Assembly: GCF_003003095.1 (NCBI RefSeq)
Contig: NZ_PVTT01000001.1
Span: 682,001 to 746,000, forward strand
Direction of reading: 5' to 3'
Source: Hasllibacter halocynthiae
GTDB taxonomy: Bacteria > Pseudomonadota > Alphaproteobacteria > Rhodobacterales > Rhodobacteraceae
DNA: 64,000 nt
Position numbers and translations under genes: made by a program. A model generated the notes under the pieces. The model saw only the letters and a list, made by a program, of their open reading frames with translations. It was not told the DNA's origin and did no database searches. Every line of letters begins with the position of its first letter. Position 1 is the first letter of the stretch. This document shows positions 40,796 to 49,766 of this stretch, in pieces.

Positions 40796-40826
40796 GGGCC
40801 GGGGGCTGTTGCCTCCGGCCCTTTTT
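40796..40826 (+). terminator. Intrinsic terminator of the outer-membrane protein gene
   Basis: GGGCCGGGGGC (40796-40806) and GCCTCCGGCCC (40811-40821) form an 11-bp stem with one G-U pair and a TGTT loop, followed by TTTTT. Confidence 0.9.
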
Positions 40827-40843
40827 CGTGGGCGGATCGCGGG

Positions 40844-42028
40844 ATGACGGAACGATCCCCACCGCCCCGAATCCACTGGCCCGCCAGCGTCTCGCGCCCC
40901 GTCGCGACGCCCATCTTCCCTTCGGTGGCCTATGCCGCAGGCGGCCCGGACGAGCTGGACGCCCAGTACGAAGGCCGGACCGAGGGCTGGACCTATTCGC
41001 GCGAGGGGCATCCCAACGCCGCCGTTCTGGCCGACCGCCTCGCCGCGCTGGAGGGGGCGCCGAACCCCGGCACTGTCACCGCCAGCGGGATGGCTGCGCT
41101 GACGGCCGTGATGATGGCGCTGCTGGAGAAGGGCGACCACGTGGTCGGGGGCGACCAGCTCTACGGGCGGTGCCTCGTCATGCTGTCGGAGGAGCTGCCG
41201 CGCCTGGGAATCGGCGTGACGCTGGCCGATCCCACGGACGCCGCCGCGATACGGGGCGCGATCCGCCCCGAGACGCGGCTGGTGCTGATCGAGGTCGTCT
41301 CGAACCCGACGCTGCGGATCGCGGACGTCGCGGGGATCGCCGCCGCCTGCCGCGAGGCGGGTGCGCTTCTGGTGCTGGACAACACGTTCACGACGCCCGC
41401 GGGCTTCGCCCCCTTCGAGGCGGGGGCGGACGTGGTGATCCATTCGGTGACGAAGCTGCTGGCGGGGCATTCGGACGCCATGCTGGGCTGGGCGTGCGCC
41501 GCGGACCCCGAGATAGCCGCCCGGATCGCCCGCACCGCGATCACGCTGGGCCTGACGCCGTCCCCGTTCGACTGCTGGCTGGCCGAGCGGGGGCTGCATT
41601 CCTTCCCCCTCCGGTTCGAGCGGGCATCGTCCACGGCCGGGGCGCTGGCGGATCGTCTGGCCGAACTGCCGGGGGTGCGGCGCGTGCTCTACCCCGGGCG
41701 GGCGGACCATCCCGATTCGGGCCGCGCGGCGGCGCTGCTGCGGTCCGGGGGGAACATGGTCTCGTTCGAGGTGGGCGGGGGGCGGCCGGCGGCGCAGGCC
41801 TTGGTCGAGGGCGCCGCCGGCATCCCCTTCGCGCCGACGCTGGGGGACGTGGCGACGGTGCTGTCGCACCCGGCGACGTCCTCGCACCGGGCGCTGACGG
41901 AGGAAGGGCGCGCCGCCCTCGGGATCACGGAAGGGTTCTTCCGCGTGTCGGTCGGCCTGGAGGAGGAGGGGCCGCTGCTGGACGCGTTCGAGGGCGCCGT
42001 GCGCGCCGCCGCGGCGGCCGCGACCTAG
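40844..42028 (+). CDS. metC: PLP-dependent trans-sulfuration enzyme, likely cystathionine beta-lyase
   Basis: A 394-aa enzyme of the Cys/Met metabolism PLP family. The PLP lysine is Lys204 in VIHSVTKLLAGHSDAMLG. YSREGHPNAAVLADRLAALEG and VLDNTFTTPAGFAPFEAGAD are family signatures, and the C-terminal FFRVSVGLEE binds the substrate carboxylate. Sequence alone does not separate beta-lyase from gamma-synthase or gamma-lyase; beta-lyase is the best guess. The gene starts 18 bp after a terminator, and its stop overlaps the convergent 128-residue gene by 3-4 bases. Confidence 0.85.
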   Translation: MTERSPPPRIHWPASVSRPVATPIFPSVAYAAGGPDELDAQYEGRTEGWTYSREGHPNAAVLADRLAALEGAPNPGTVTASGMAALTAVMMALLEKGDHVVGGDQLYGRCLVMLSEELPRLGIGVTLADPTDAAAIRGAIRPETRLVLIEVVSNPTLRIADVAGIAAACREAGALLVLDNTFTTPAGFAPFEAGADVVIHSVTKLLAGHSDAMLGWACAADPEIAARIARTAITLGLTPSPFDCWLAERGLHSFPLRFERASSTAGALADRLAELPGVRRVLYPGRADHPDSGRAAALLRSGGNMVSFEVGGGRPAAQALVEGAAGIPFAPTLGDVATVLSHPATSSHRALTEEGRAALGITEGFFRVSVGLEEEGPLLDAFEGAVRAAAAAAT

Positions 42029-42411
42029 TGGACCCGCGCGCGCCCGGGCCCGGTGACGAGCACGTCGAAGTCGAGCGCGCGCGCGACGCGCCGCACCTCG
42101 CGCCGGACGAGCCCTGCGTCGGGCAGCACGTCAGCCGTCGCCCTGTAGCGCCCCTCGTACCCCGCGCGTGCGAGGGCGTCCGCCACCTCGACGGCGTCCC
42201 AGCCCCGATCGACCAACGGCGAGATCACGATCGTCGGCCTGACCGCGCCGAGGAGATCGGCGCCGATCTCGGAGAGGGCCGCGACCCGGACCTCCTGCGC
42301 GCCGGGGAGGAGGGCGGCGGGGTCGGGGTGGGCGTCCCTCTCGCCGATGAAGAGGATGCGCTCGGTGGAGACAGCGTTGCCCGCGGGGCGGCCGTGTCGC
42401 GTCTTCGGCAT
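42025..42411 (-). CDS. Conserved-looking hypothetical protein (128 aa)
   Basis: The chain begins with a basic segment (PKTRHGRPAGN) followed by an alternating beta/alpha pattern: RILFIGERD, VRVAALSEIG, TIVISPLVDRGWDAVEV, FDVLVTG. This resembles a flavodoxin-like or degenerate receiver fold, but the phosphorylation aspartate pattern of response regulators is not evident. I recognise no named family. It is divergent from phoR, with 98 bp between the starts. Confidence 0.65.
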   Translation of the reverse strand: MPKTRHGRPAGNAVSTERILFIGERDAHPDPAALLPGAQEVRVAALSEIGADLLGAVRPTIVISPLVDRGWDAVEVADALARAGYEGRYRATADVLPDAGLVRREVRRVARALDFDVLVTGPGRARVH

Positions 42412-42509
42412 GATCTGGCACCTTGCCTGGGGGAGAAGGCCGGCGGGCTTATGTCGCCGATGCGGCATCTAGGCCAGACCGGTCCCGTTGCAACGCGGGG
42501 CGATGCCGC

Positions 42510-43553
42510 ATGACCGGCCGCTTGATCGACGCCCTTCCCCTGCCGGTCGTGACGGTGGACCGGTCCGGCCGGCTGAGCGGCGCCAACCCCGCAGGCGAGG
42601 CGCTCATCGGCGGGGGCCTGACGGGCCGGCACTTCGTGACGGCGCTGCGCCGCCCCGCCGCCCTGGACGCGGTCGAGGCCGCGCTGGGCGCCGTGGGGCC
42701 GCCGGAGCGGGCGGAAGCCCCGTGGGAGGGGGACGACGGCGCACGCTGGCGGATGACGGCGACGCCCGGCCCCGGCGGGGGCGCGGTGCTGTGCTTCGAG
42801 GACGTAACGGCCGGGGCGGCCGTGGACCGCCAGCGGCGGGAGTTCGTGGCCAACGTCTCGCACGAGCTGAGGACGCCGTTGACCGCGCTGACGGGCTTCG
42901 TCGAGACGCTGCGCGGCCCGGCGCGCGACGACCCGGCGGCGAGGGACCGCTTCCTCGCGGTCATGGCGGAGGAGGCGGCCCGGATGAACCGGCTGATCGC
43001 CGACCTGCTGGCGCTGAGCCGGGTCGAGGCCGGCGCCCACGAGCGTCCGGCGGCCCGCATCCCGCTGGGCCCGGCCGTCGCGCGCGCGCTGGAGACGCTG
43101 GCAGGTGCGGCGGAGGCCGCCGGGATGGCGATCCGGGCCGATCTGCCGCCGGACGGCGGCGCGGCCGTCCGCGCCGATGCCGATCAGGTGGTGCAGGTGG
43201 TCACGAACCTGGTGGAGAACGCCCTGAAGTACGGGCGCAGCGAGGGCGGGACCGTCGCCGTGACGCTGGACGGCCCGGTCGACGCGCCGGCGCTGCGCGG
43301 CACGGCGATGCGGCTGAGGGTGGAGGATGACGGGCCAGGCCTCGACCCGGTCCATCTGCCGCGCCTCGCGGAGCGGTTCTACCGCGCGGACGGCGACGGG
43401 GCCGCCTCGCGGTCGCGGGGCGAGGGCTCGGGGGGCACGGGCCTCGGCCTCGCGATCGTGAAGCACATCGTCCATCGGCACCGGGGCCGGCTGACCTTCG
43501 ACGGCGCGCCGGGGAAGGGCCTGACCGCGACCGTGCTGCTCCCCACGGACTGA
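42510..43553 (+). CDS. phoR: Phosphate regulon sensor histidine kinase PhoR (no membrane anchor)
   Basis: A 347-aa kinase. A short PAS-like domain (about 5-100) leads to the HisKA motif with His118 in FVANVSHELRTPLTAL. The ATPase domain has VTNLVENALKYG, EDDGPGLD, RFYRAD and GTGLGLAIVKHI. FVANVSHELRTPLTA is especially PhoR-like. The N-terminus has no transmembrane helix, unlike E. coli PhoR, so it is probably cytoplasmic or membrane-associated through PstABC/PhoU. It stands immediately upstream of the Pho box and pstS; its partner PhoB is the last gene of the block. Confidence 0.93.
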   Translation: MTGRLIDALPLPVVTVDRSGRLSGANPAGEALIGGGLTGRHFVTALRRPAALDAVEAALGAVGPPERAEAPWEGDDGARWRMTATPGPGGGAVLCFEDVTAGAAVDRQRREFVANVSHELRTPLTALTGFVETLRGPARDDPAARDRFLAVMAEEAARMNRLIADLLALSRVEAGAHERPAARIPLGPAVARALETLAGAAEAAGMAIRADLPPDGGAAVRADADQVVQVVTNLVENALKYGRSEGGTVAVTLDGPVDAPALRGTAMRLRVEDDGPGLDPVHLPRLAERFYRADGDGAASRSRGEGSGGTGLGLAIVKHIVHRHRGRLTFDGAPGKGLTATVLLPTD

Positions 43554-43570
43554 CGTAGCGGCATCCGCAT

Positions 43571-43599
43571 CTGTCATCAAACCGTTACGTAGCCGTCAC
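43571..43599 (+). promoter_or_regulatory. Triple-repeat Pho box upstream of pstS
   Basis: Three 7-base PhoB repeats are spaced by exactly 4 bases: CTGTCAT (43571-43577), CCGTTAC (43582-43588) and CCGTCAC (43593-43599). The 11-base period equals one helical turn, as in established Pho boxes. It begins 17 bp after phoR and ends 63 bp before the pstS ATG, indicating PhoB control of pstSCAB-phoU-phoB. Confidence 0.88.
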
Positions 43600-43662
43600 A
43601 GAAGCCCAGCATCCGCGCCATAGCCGGCGCCCCATCGAAACGCTCCTGCGGAGACGACATCC

Positions 43663-44697
43663 ATGTCCCTCACCAAGACGGCCCTCCTGACCGGCGCGGC
43701 GACGCTGCTCGCCACGACCGCCCTCGCGCAGTCGCGGGACCAGGTGCAGATCGCCGGCTCCTCGACTGTGCTGCCCTATTCCTCGATCGTGGCCGAGGCG
43801 TTCGGCGAGAACACCGACTTTCCCGCGCCGGTCGTCGAATCGGGCGGCTCCTCGACCGGCCTGCGCCGCTTCTGCGAGGGGGTGGGCGAGAACACGATCG
43901 ACATCGCCAATGCATCGCGCCCGATGCGCGATTCGGAGCGGGAGACCTGCGCCGCCAACGGCGTGACCGACATCACCGAGGTCCGCATCGGCTATGACGG
44001 CATCGTCTTCGCCTCGCAGCAGGACGGCCCCGCCTTCACCGAGTTCGAACCCGCCGACTGGTACCAGGCCCTCGCCGCGGAGATCCCGGACGAGAGCGGG
44101 ACGACCCAGCCCAACGCCGTGACGACATGGTCCGAGGTCCGCGAGGGCCTGCCGGAGGTCGAGATCGCCGCCTTCATCCCCGGCACCCGCCACGGCACCC
44201 GCGAGGTCTTCGAGGAGAAGGTCCTCCTGCAGGGCTGCGAGGACACGGGCGCGCTGCAGCGGATGCTGGACGCCGGGATGGACGAGGACGCGGCCGAGGG
44301 CGCCTGCATGGCGGTGCGGACGGACGGCGCCTCCGTCGACATCGACGGCGACTACACCGAGACGCTGGCGCGGATCGAATCGAACCCCGAGGGCGTGGGC
44401 GTGTTCGGCCTGTCCTTCTACGAGAACAACCAGGACACGCTGAAGGTCGCCACGATGGGCGGCGTGACCCCGTCGACCGAGACCATCGCCTCGGGCGAGT
44501 ATCCGGTGTCGCGCCCCCTGTTCTTCTACGTGAAGGACGCGCATGTCGGCGTGATCCCCGGCCTGGGCGAGTTCGCGGCCTTCTTCACCTCGGACGAGAT
44601 CGCCGGGCCGGACGGCCCGCTGGCGGGTTACGGCCTCGTCTCGGACCCCGAGCTGGCCGCGACCCAGGAGGAGGTCGGGGCGCTGGGCGGGCTGTGA
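43663..44697 (+). CDS. pstS: Phosphate-binding protein PstS
   Basis: A 344-aa periplasmic protein. Signal peptide: SLTKTALLTGAATLLATTALAQ. The ligand-binding blocks are QIAGSSTVLPYSSIVAEAF, ESGGSSTGLRRFCEGVG and DIANASRPMRDSE, in which Ser, Thr, Arg and Asp side chains hold phosphate. FIPGTRHGTREVFEEKVL is also conserved. It captures phosphate for PstCA. A stable hairpin follows the stop, which may protect the pstS part of the transcript. Confidence 0.96.
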   Translation: MSLTKTALLTGAATLLATTALAQSRDQVQIAGSSTVLPYSSIVAEAFGENTDFPAPVVESGGSSTGLRRFCEGVGENTIDIANASRPMRDSERETCAANGVTDITEVRIGYDGIVFASQQDGPAFTEFEPADWYQALAAEIPDESGTTQPNAVTTWSEVREGLPEVEIAAFIPGTRHGTREVFEEKVLLQGCEDTGALQRMLDAGMDEDAAEGACMAVRTDGASVDIDGDYTETLARIESNPEGVGVFGLSFYENNQDTLKVATMGGVTPSTETIASGEYPVSRPLFFYVKDAHVGVIPGLGEFAAFFTSDEIAGPDGPLAGYGLVSDPELAATQEEVGALGGL

Positions 44698-44716
44698 TCG
44701 CCCGGACGGGGACGAC

Positions 44717-44740
44717 GGGGCGGGCCTTCGGGCCCGCCCC
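44717..44740 (+). promoter_or_regulatory. Perfect hairpin with TTCG tetraloop between pstS and pstC
   Basis: GGGGCGGGCC (44717-44726) and GGCCCGCCCC (44731-44740) form a 10-bp perfect stem closed by TTCG. No T-run follows, so it is more likely an mRNA-stabilising or processing hairpin, or a partial attenuator, that raises PstS over PstCAB. Such operons commonly make excess binding protein. Confidence 0.6.
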
Positions 44741-44761
44741 CGATGCATTTCCGGGGGACGG

Positions 44762-46207
44762 ATGACGACCGGGACGATCCTGATCGCGCTTCTCGCGCTG
44801 GCCGTGGTTGGGTACTTCCTCGGGCGGGGGAGGGCGGTCGCCTCGGCGGGGGGCGACGTGCGGCGGCTGCATTCGCTGCCCCGCTTCTACGGGCTGAACG
44901 TGGCGCTGACGACGCTGATCCCCGCGCTGGCAGTCCTGGCGGTAGGCCTTCTCGCGCTGCCGATCTGGACGGACCTGCGGGTGGGGGCCGCCATCGGCCC
45001 TTCGCTGGCGGGCGGGGACGCGGGGCGGCAGTCCCTGCTGATCGCGCAGGCGGACAGGCTGGCGGAGGGGCTGGAGGGGGCGGACGCGAACGTCGCCGCC
45101 ATCGCCGCGCTGGACGACGGCGCCCTCGCGGGGGCGTTCGCCGACGCGGGGATCGCCGTGCGCGAAGGAACGGACCCGTCGATCCTGCGGGCAGCGCTGG
45201 CACGGGTCGGCACGCAGGAGACGGGGTCCTGGATGCTCGTCCTGCTCGTGGGGCTGGCGGGCGTGGTCGGGGCGCTGGTGGCGCTGCGCGCGTCGGGGCC
45301 CGCGTTCCGCGCGCGCAACGCGGTCGAGCGGGCGATCCTGGGCGTGCTGATCCTGGCCTCGACCATTGCGATCGTGACGACCGCCGGGATCGTCCTGTCC
45401 ATGCTGTTCGAGACGATCAACTTCCTGCGCGCCTATCCGGCCGCCGACTTCTTCTTCGGCACCGTCTGGAACCCCCGCTTCTCGGGCGACAGCCAGCTCG
45501 GCCTTCTGCCGCTGCTGTGGGGAACGATGTATGTCAGCCTCGTCGCGCTGATCGTCGCGGTTCCCGTCGGCCTGCTCGCCGCGATCTACATGTCCGAGTA
45601 CGCCGGCCCGCGGGTGCGTGCCGTCGCGAAGCCGCTGCTGGAGATCCTGGCCGGCATCCCGACCATCGTCTACGGCCTCTTCGCCCTCGTGACGGTCGGC
45701 CCTCTGCTGCGCGACTGGTTCGCGCAGCCGCTCGGGCTGGGAAACAGCGCCTCCTCGGTGATGACGGCCGGCCTAGTGATGGGGGTCATGCTGATCCCCT
45801 TCGTCTCGTCGCTTTCCGACGACGTGATCAACGCAGTGCCGCAATCCATGCGCGACGGATCGTTGGGCCTGGGCGCGACGAAGTCCGAGACGATCCGCCA
45901 AGTCGTCGTTCCGGCCGCGCTGCCCGGGATCGTGGGATCGATCCTGCTGGCCGCGTCCCGGGCGATCGGCGAGACGATGATCGTCGTGCTGGGCGCCGGC
46001 GCGGCGGCGCAGATGGACCTGAACCCGTTCGAGGCGATGACGACGATCACGGTCAAGATCGTCTCGCAGCTCGTCGGGGACAACGACTTCAACTCGCCCG
46101 AGACGCTCGTGGCGTTCGCGCTCGGCCTCACGCTCTTCGTGATGACGCTGGCGCTGAACGTCCTCGCCCTCTGGATCGTGCGCCGCTACCGGGAGCAGTA
46201 CGAATGA
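44762..46207 (+). CDS. pstC: Phosphate ABC transporter permease PstC
   Basis: A 481-aa permease. A long N-terminal part (helix at 5-20, helix near 42-68, then an extracytoplasmic helical region about 80-150) precedes the canonical domain, which explains the extra length over the 319-aa E. coli protein. The BPD-transport signature region is TMYVSLVALIVAVPVGLLAA and the coupling loop is MRDGSLGLGATKSETIRQVV followed by LPGIVGSILLAASRAIGETM. Its stop overlaps pstA by 4 bases. Confidence 0.94.
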   Translation: MTTGTILIALLALAVVGYFLGRGRAVASAGGDVRRLHSLPRFYGLNVALTTLIPALAVLAVGLLALPIWTDLRVGAAIGPSLAGGDAGRQSLLIAQADRLAEGLEGADANVAAIAALDDGALAGAFADAGIAVREGTDPSILRAALARVGTQETGSWMLVLLVGLAGVVGALVALRASGPAFRARNAVERAILGVLILASTIAIVTTAGIVLSMLFETINFLRAYPAADFFFGTVWNPRFSGDSQLGLLPLLWGTMYVSLVALIVAVPVGLLAAIYMSEYAGPRVRAVAKPLLEILAGIPTIVYGLFALVTVGPLLRDWFAQPLGLGNSASSVMTAGLVMGVMLIPFVSSLSDDVINAVPQSMRDGSLGLGATKSETIRQVVVPAALPGIVGSILLAASRAIGETMIVVLGAGAAAQMDLNPFEAMTTITVKIVSQLVGDNDFNSPETLVAFALGLTLFVMTLALNVLALWIVRRYREQYE

Positions 46208-47538
46208 GCGACATCGCCGCGAGCCCGCCGGCGGCGGGGGAGGGGAGGAAGACCTCCCTCCTTCGGGAGACGGATCGCGTCCGCAAGCGCAACGCCGCCG
46301 AGAGGCGGTTCGAGCTGTACGGCATGGCGGCCGTGGGGATCGGCCTTCTGGCGCTGGCCTTCCTTCTGCTCTCGATCCTGGGCAACGGCCTTTCGAGCTT
46401 TCGCCAGACCTTCGTCGACGTGCCGGTCGCCCTCGACCCTGTCGCCATCGAGGAGGCGGAAGCCTCGGTCGTGAAGACCTCGCGCTACCGGGACATAATC
46501 GAGGGCGCGTTCGTCAGCGCGCTGGAGGCGCGCGGCCTTCTGGAGGGGATCGACCCGGAGGAGGCGGCCGGCATCATATCGGAAGAGGCGCCGGCGCAGT
46601 TCCGGGACTACGTTCGCGCCAACCCCGAGGCGGTGGGCCGGCCGGGGGAGTTCACCTTCCTCGTCAACGGCCGGATCGACGGGTTCTTCAAGGGCCGCGT
46701 CACCTTCGAGAGCGCCGAGCTGGACGGCAACGTGACCCCCGCGCAGCTGCGCCTCGCCGAGCGGCTGGCCGGGGCGGGGCTGATCGACACGCGCTTCAAC
46801 TGGGCCTTCTTCACCGCGCCCGACGCATCGGGCCAGCGTCCCGAGGCGGCCGGCCTCGGGGTGGCTATCCTGGGTTCGGCCTACATGATGCTGGTCGTGC
46901 TGTTCCTGGCCCTGCCCATCGGCGTCGCGGCCTCCATCTACCTGGAGGAGTTCGCGCCGAGGAACCGGTTCACGGACATCATCGAGGTGAACATATCGAA
47001 CCTCGCGGCGGTGCCCTCTATCGTCTTCGGCATCCTCGGCCTCGCGATCTTCATCAACTTCGCCGGGCTGCCCCAGTCGGCGCCGATCGTGGGCGGCCTC
47101 GTGCTGACGCTGATGACGCTGCCGACGATCATCATCGCGACGCGCAGCGCGCTGAAGGCGGTGCCGCCGTCGATCCGCGACGCCGCACTCGGGGTCGGGG
47201 CCTCGAAGCTGCAATCGGTCTTCCACCACGTCCTGCCGCTGGCCGCGCCCGGCATCCTGACCGGCACGATCCTCGGCCTCGCGCAGGCGCTGGGCGAGAC
47301 GGCGCCGCTGCTGCTGATCGGGATGGTCGCCTTCGTGGGCGAGTATCCGGACGCTCCGCCCGAAGGGCTGTTCGACCCGGCGACGGCGCTGCCGGTGCAG
47401 GTCTACAACTGGACCCAGAAGGCCGACCCCGCCTTCGTCGAGCGGGCGTCGGGGGCCATCATCGTGCTTCTGGCGTTCCTCGTCGTGATGAACGCGATCG
47501 CTATTCTGCTGCGCCGCCGTTTCGAACGCCGCTGGTAG
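46204..47538 (+). CDS. pstA: Phosphate ABC transporter permease PstA (DUF3333-type)
   Basis: A 444-aa permease. The N-terminal about 210 residues (cytoplasmic basic start, one helix near 38-60, then a periplasmic domain with ARGLLEGIDPEEAAGI and FNWAFFTAPD) correspond to the DUF3333 extension of alphaproteobacterial PstA. The permease core follows: SAYMMLVVLFLALPIGVAAS, coupling loop IRDAALGVGASKLQSVFHHV and LGLAQALGETAPLLLIGM. It pairs with PstC and starts in the pstC stop codon. Confidence 0.94.
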   Translation: MSDIAASPPAAGEGRKTSLLRETDRVRKRNAAERRFELYGMAAVGIGLLALAFLLLSILGNGLSSFRQTFVDVPVALDPVAIEEAEASVVKTSRYRDIIEGAFVSALEARGLLEGIDPEEAAGIISEEAPAQFRDYVRANPEAVGRPGEFTFLVNGRIDGFFKGRVTFESAELDGNVTPAQLRLAERLAGAGLIDTRFNWAFFTAPDASGQRPEAAGLGVAILGSAYMMLVVLFLALPIGVAASIYLEEFAPRNRFTDIIEVNISNLAAVPSIVFGILGLAIFINFAGLPQSAPIVGGLVLTLMTLPTIIIATRSALKAVPPSIRDAALGVGASKLQSVFHHVLPLAAPGILTGTILGLAQALGETAPLLLIGMVAFVGEYPDAPPEGLFDPATALPVQVYNWTQKADPAFVERASGAIIVLLAFLVVMNAIAILLRRRFERRW

Positions 47539-47548
47539 GGAGTAGGCC

Positions 47549-48346
47549 ATGAACGACATGCGCATTACGGAGCGGGCCGTGGACCTCAGCGAGACAAAGA
47601 TCAGCGCGCGGAACGTGCAGGTCTTCTATGGCGACACGCATGCCATCAAGGACGTCAGCGTGGACATCGCCGACAAGACCGTCACCGCCTTCATCGGCCC
47701 GTCGGGCTGCGGCAAGTCCACGTTCCTGCGCTGCATCAACCGGATGAACGACACGATCGACACCGCACGCGTGACCGGCGACATCCTGATCGACGGCGAG
47801 GACATCTACGACCGCCGCGTCGACCCCGTGCAGCTGCGCGCCAAGGTCGGCATGGTGTTCCAGAAGCCGAATCCCTTCCCCAAATCGATCTACGACAACG
47901 TCGCCTACGGGCCGCGCATCCATGGCTTGGCACGCAACAAGGTCGAGCTCGACGAGATCGTCGAGCGGTCCCTGCGGCGCGGCGCCATATGGGACGAGGT
48001 GAAGGACCGGCTGGACGCGCCTGGCACCGGCCTCTCGGGCGGGCAGCAGCAGCGCCTCTGCATCGCCCGTGCCGTCGCGACCGAGCCGGAAATCCTCCTC
48101 ATGGACGAGCCGTGCTCGGCCCTCGACCCCATCGCCACCGCCCAGGTGGAGGAGCTGATCGACGAGCTTCGCCGCAACTACAGCGTCGTGATCGTCACCC
48201 ATTCGATGCAGCAGGCCGCGCGCGTCTCGCAGAAGACGGCCTTCTTCCACCTCGGCCATCTCGTCGAGTACGGCGAGACCGGCCAGATCTTCACCACCCC
48301 CAGGGACCCGCGCACGGAATCCTACATTACCGGACGGATCGGATGA
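47549..48346 (+). CDS. pstB: Phosphate ABC transporter ATP-binding protein PstB
   Basis: A 265-aa ATPase. Walker [10 protein letters not shown] is at 50-58, the signature is [16 protein letters not shown], Walker [14 protein letters not shown] and switch [20 protein letters not shown] and [20 protein letters not shown] are PstB-specific. The stop overlaps phoU by 4 bases. Besides powering uptake, PstB takes part in phosphate signalling to PhoR via PhoU in studied bacteria. Confidence 0.97.
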   Translation: MNDMRITERAVDLSETKISARNVQVFYGDTHAIKDVSVDIADKTVTAFIGPSGCGKSTFLRCINRMNDTIDTARVTGDILIDGEDIYDRRVDPVQLRAKVGMVFQKPNPFPKSIYDNVAYGPRIHGLARNKVELDEIVERSLRRGAIWDEVKDRLDAPGTGLSGGQQQRLCIARAVATEPEILLMDEPCSALDPIATAQVEELIDELRRNYSVVIVTHSMQQAARVSQKTAFFHLGHLVEYGETGQIFTTPRDPRTESYITGRIG

Positions 48347-49068
48347 CCGACATGCAGGACCAGCACATCGCCTCGGCCTACGATCGCGACCTTGAGGCGA
48401 TCCAAGCGCTGATCATGAAGATGGGCGGCCTCGTCGAGGACGCGATAACGAACGCGGCCCGCGCGCTGGAGACGCGCGACGACGAGATGGCCGAAGCCGT
48501 GCGGCGCGGGGACGCCGCCGTCGACCGGCTGGAGGAGCAGATCAACGAGGAGGTCGCGCGCGTCATAGCCCTGCGCGCGCCCACGGCCCGCGACCTCCGG
48601 GTCGTCCTCTCGGTCCTGAAGATCAGCTCCAACCTGGAACGCATCGGGGACTACGCGAAGAACCTCGCCAAGCGCGCCAGCGTCCTGACCCAGATGCAGC
48701 CCGTCGGTGACAGCGCGTCGACCCTGCGCCGCATGGCCCAGCAGGTACGCGCGATGCTGAAGGACGCGCTCGACGCCTACGTGCAGCGAGACGAGGCGCT
48801 GGCTCTCGACGTGCGCGATCGCGACGTCGAGGTGGATCAGATGTACAACAACATCTTCCGGGCGTTTATCACCCACATGATGGAGGACCCGCGCAACATC
48901 ACCGCCTGCATGCACCTGCACTTCATCGCCAAGAACACCGAGCGGATGGGCGACCACGTCACCTCGATCGCCGACCAGGTCGTGTACCTGACCACGGGGT
49001 CGATGCCCGACGAGAGCCGGCAGAAGAAGGACCGCACCCCGTTCGAGACCCATGGGGCGGTGAGGTAG
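48343..49068 (+). CDS. phoU: Phosphate signalling regulator PhoU
   Basis: A 241-aa all-helical protein with two PhoU repeats. Metal-binding motifs appear as [15 protein letters not shown] (about residue 100) and [15 protein letters not shown] (about 200), each with the expected E/DxxxD pattern. PhoU restrains PhoR and the Pst transporter when phosphate is plentiful. Its place between pstB and phoB is standard in alphaproteobacteria. It starts in the pstB stop codon and ends 5 bp before phoB. Confidence 0.95.
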   Translation: MTDMQDQHIASAYDRDLEAIQALIMKMGGLVEDAITNAARALETRDDEMAEAVRRGDAAVDRLEEQINEEVARVIALRAPTARDLRVVLSVLKISSNLERIGDYAKNLAKRASVLTQMQPVGDSASTLRRMAQQVRAMLKDALDAYVQRDEALALDVRDRDVEVDQMYNNIFRAFITHMMEDPRNITACMHLHFIAKNTERMGDHVTSIADQVVYLTTGSMPDESRQKKDRTPFETHGAVR

Positions 49069-49073
49069 GGCCC

Positions 49074-49763
49074 ATGGGCGGCGCCAGGCCCCTTGCGCTT
49101 CTCGTGGAGGACGAGGCCGCGCAGCGCGAGATCCTCGCCTACAACCTCGGCGCGGAGGGCCTCGACGTGGTCGAGACGCCGAATGGCGCCGAGGCGCTGG
49201 AGCTGGCTGCCGACCATCCGCCGGACATCGTGATCCTGGACTGGATGCTGCCGGGCCTCTCGGGGATCGAGGTCTGCCGCCGCCTGAAGCTGCGCGAGGA
49301 GACGCGGGGCGTGCCCGTGATCATGATCTCCGCCCGGACGGAGGAGGTGGACCGCGTTCGCGGGCTGGAGACGGGCGCCGACGATTACGTGGTCAAGCCG
49401 TACTCCGTGATCGAGCTGATGGCCCGCGTCCGCGCCCAGCTTCGCCGCACCCGCGCCGCGGCCGTCGGCGCCCAGCTCGTGCACGAGGGGATCGTCATGG
49501 ACAGCGAGGCGCACCGCGTCTTCGTCGACGGGGGCGAGGTGAAGCTGGGCCCGACGGAGTACCGGCTGCTCGCCACGCTGCTGGAGAAGCCCGGCCGCGT
49601 CTGGTCGCGCGAGCAGCTCCTCGACCGGGTCTGGGGACGCGACATCTACGTCGACAGCCGCACGGTCGACGTCCATGTCGGCCGGCTGCGCAAGGCCCTC
49701 GGCGCGACGGGCGCGTCCGGGCCCATCCGCACCGTGCGCGGCGCGGGCTATGCGTTGGGCTGA
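49074..49763 (+). CDS. phoB: Phosphate regulon response regulator PhoB
   Basis: A 229-aa OmpR-type regulator. The receiver has acidic pocket ED/E at 12-14, phospho-acceptor Asp56 in VILDWMLPGLSG and the conserved lysine in VVKPYS. The DNA-binding wing (about 130-228) contains LGPTEYRLLATLLEKPGRVW and YVDSRTVDVHVGRLRKAL, close to PhoB. It binds the Pho box upstream of pstS and so regulates its own operon. It is followed after 3 bp by an ASCH-domain gene. Confidence 0.95.
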   Translation: MGGARPLALLVEDEAAQREILAYNLGAEGLDVVETPNGAEALELAADHPPDIVILDWMLPGLSGIEVCRRLKLREETRGVPVIMISARTEEVDRVRGLETGADDYVVKPYSVIELMARVRAQLRRTRAAAVGAQLVHEGIVMDSEAHRVFVDGGEVKLGPTEYRLLATLLEKPGRVWSREQLLDRVWGRDIYVDSRTVDVHVGRLRKALGATGASGPIRTVRGAGYALG

Positions 49764-49766
49764 GGG

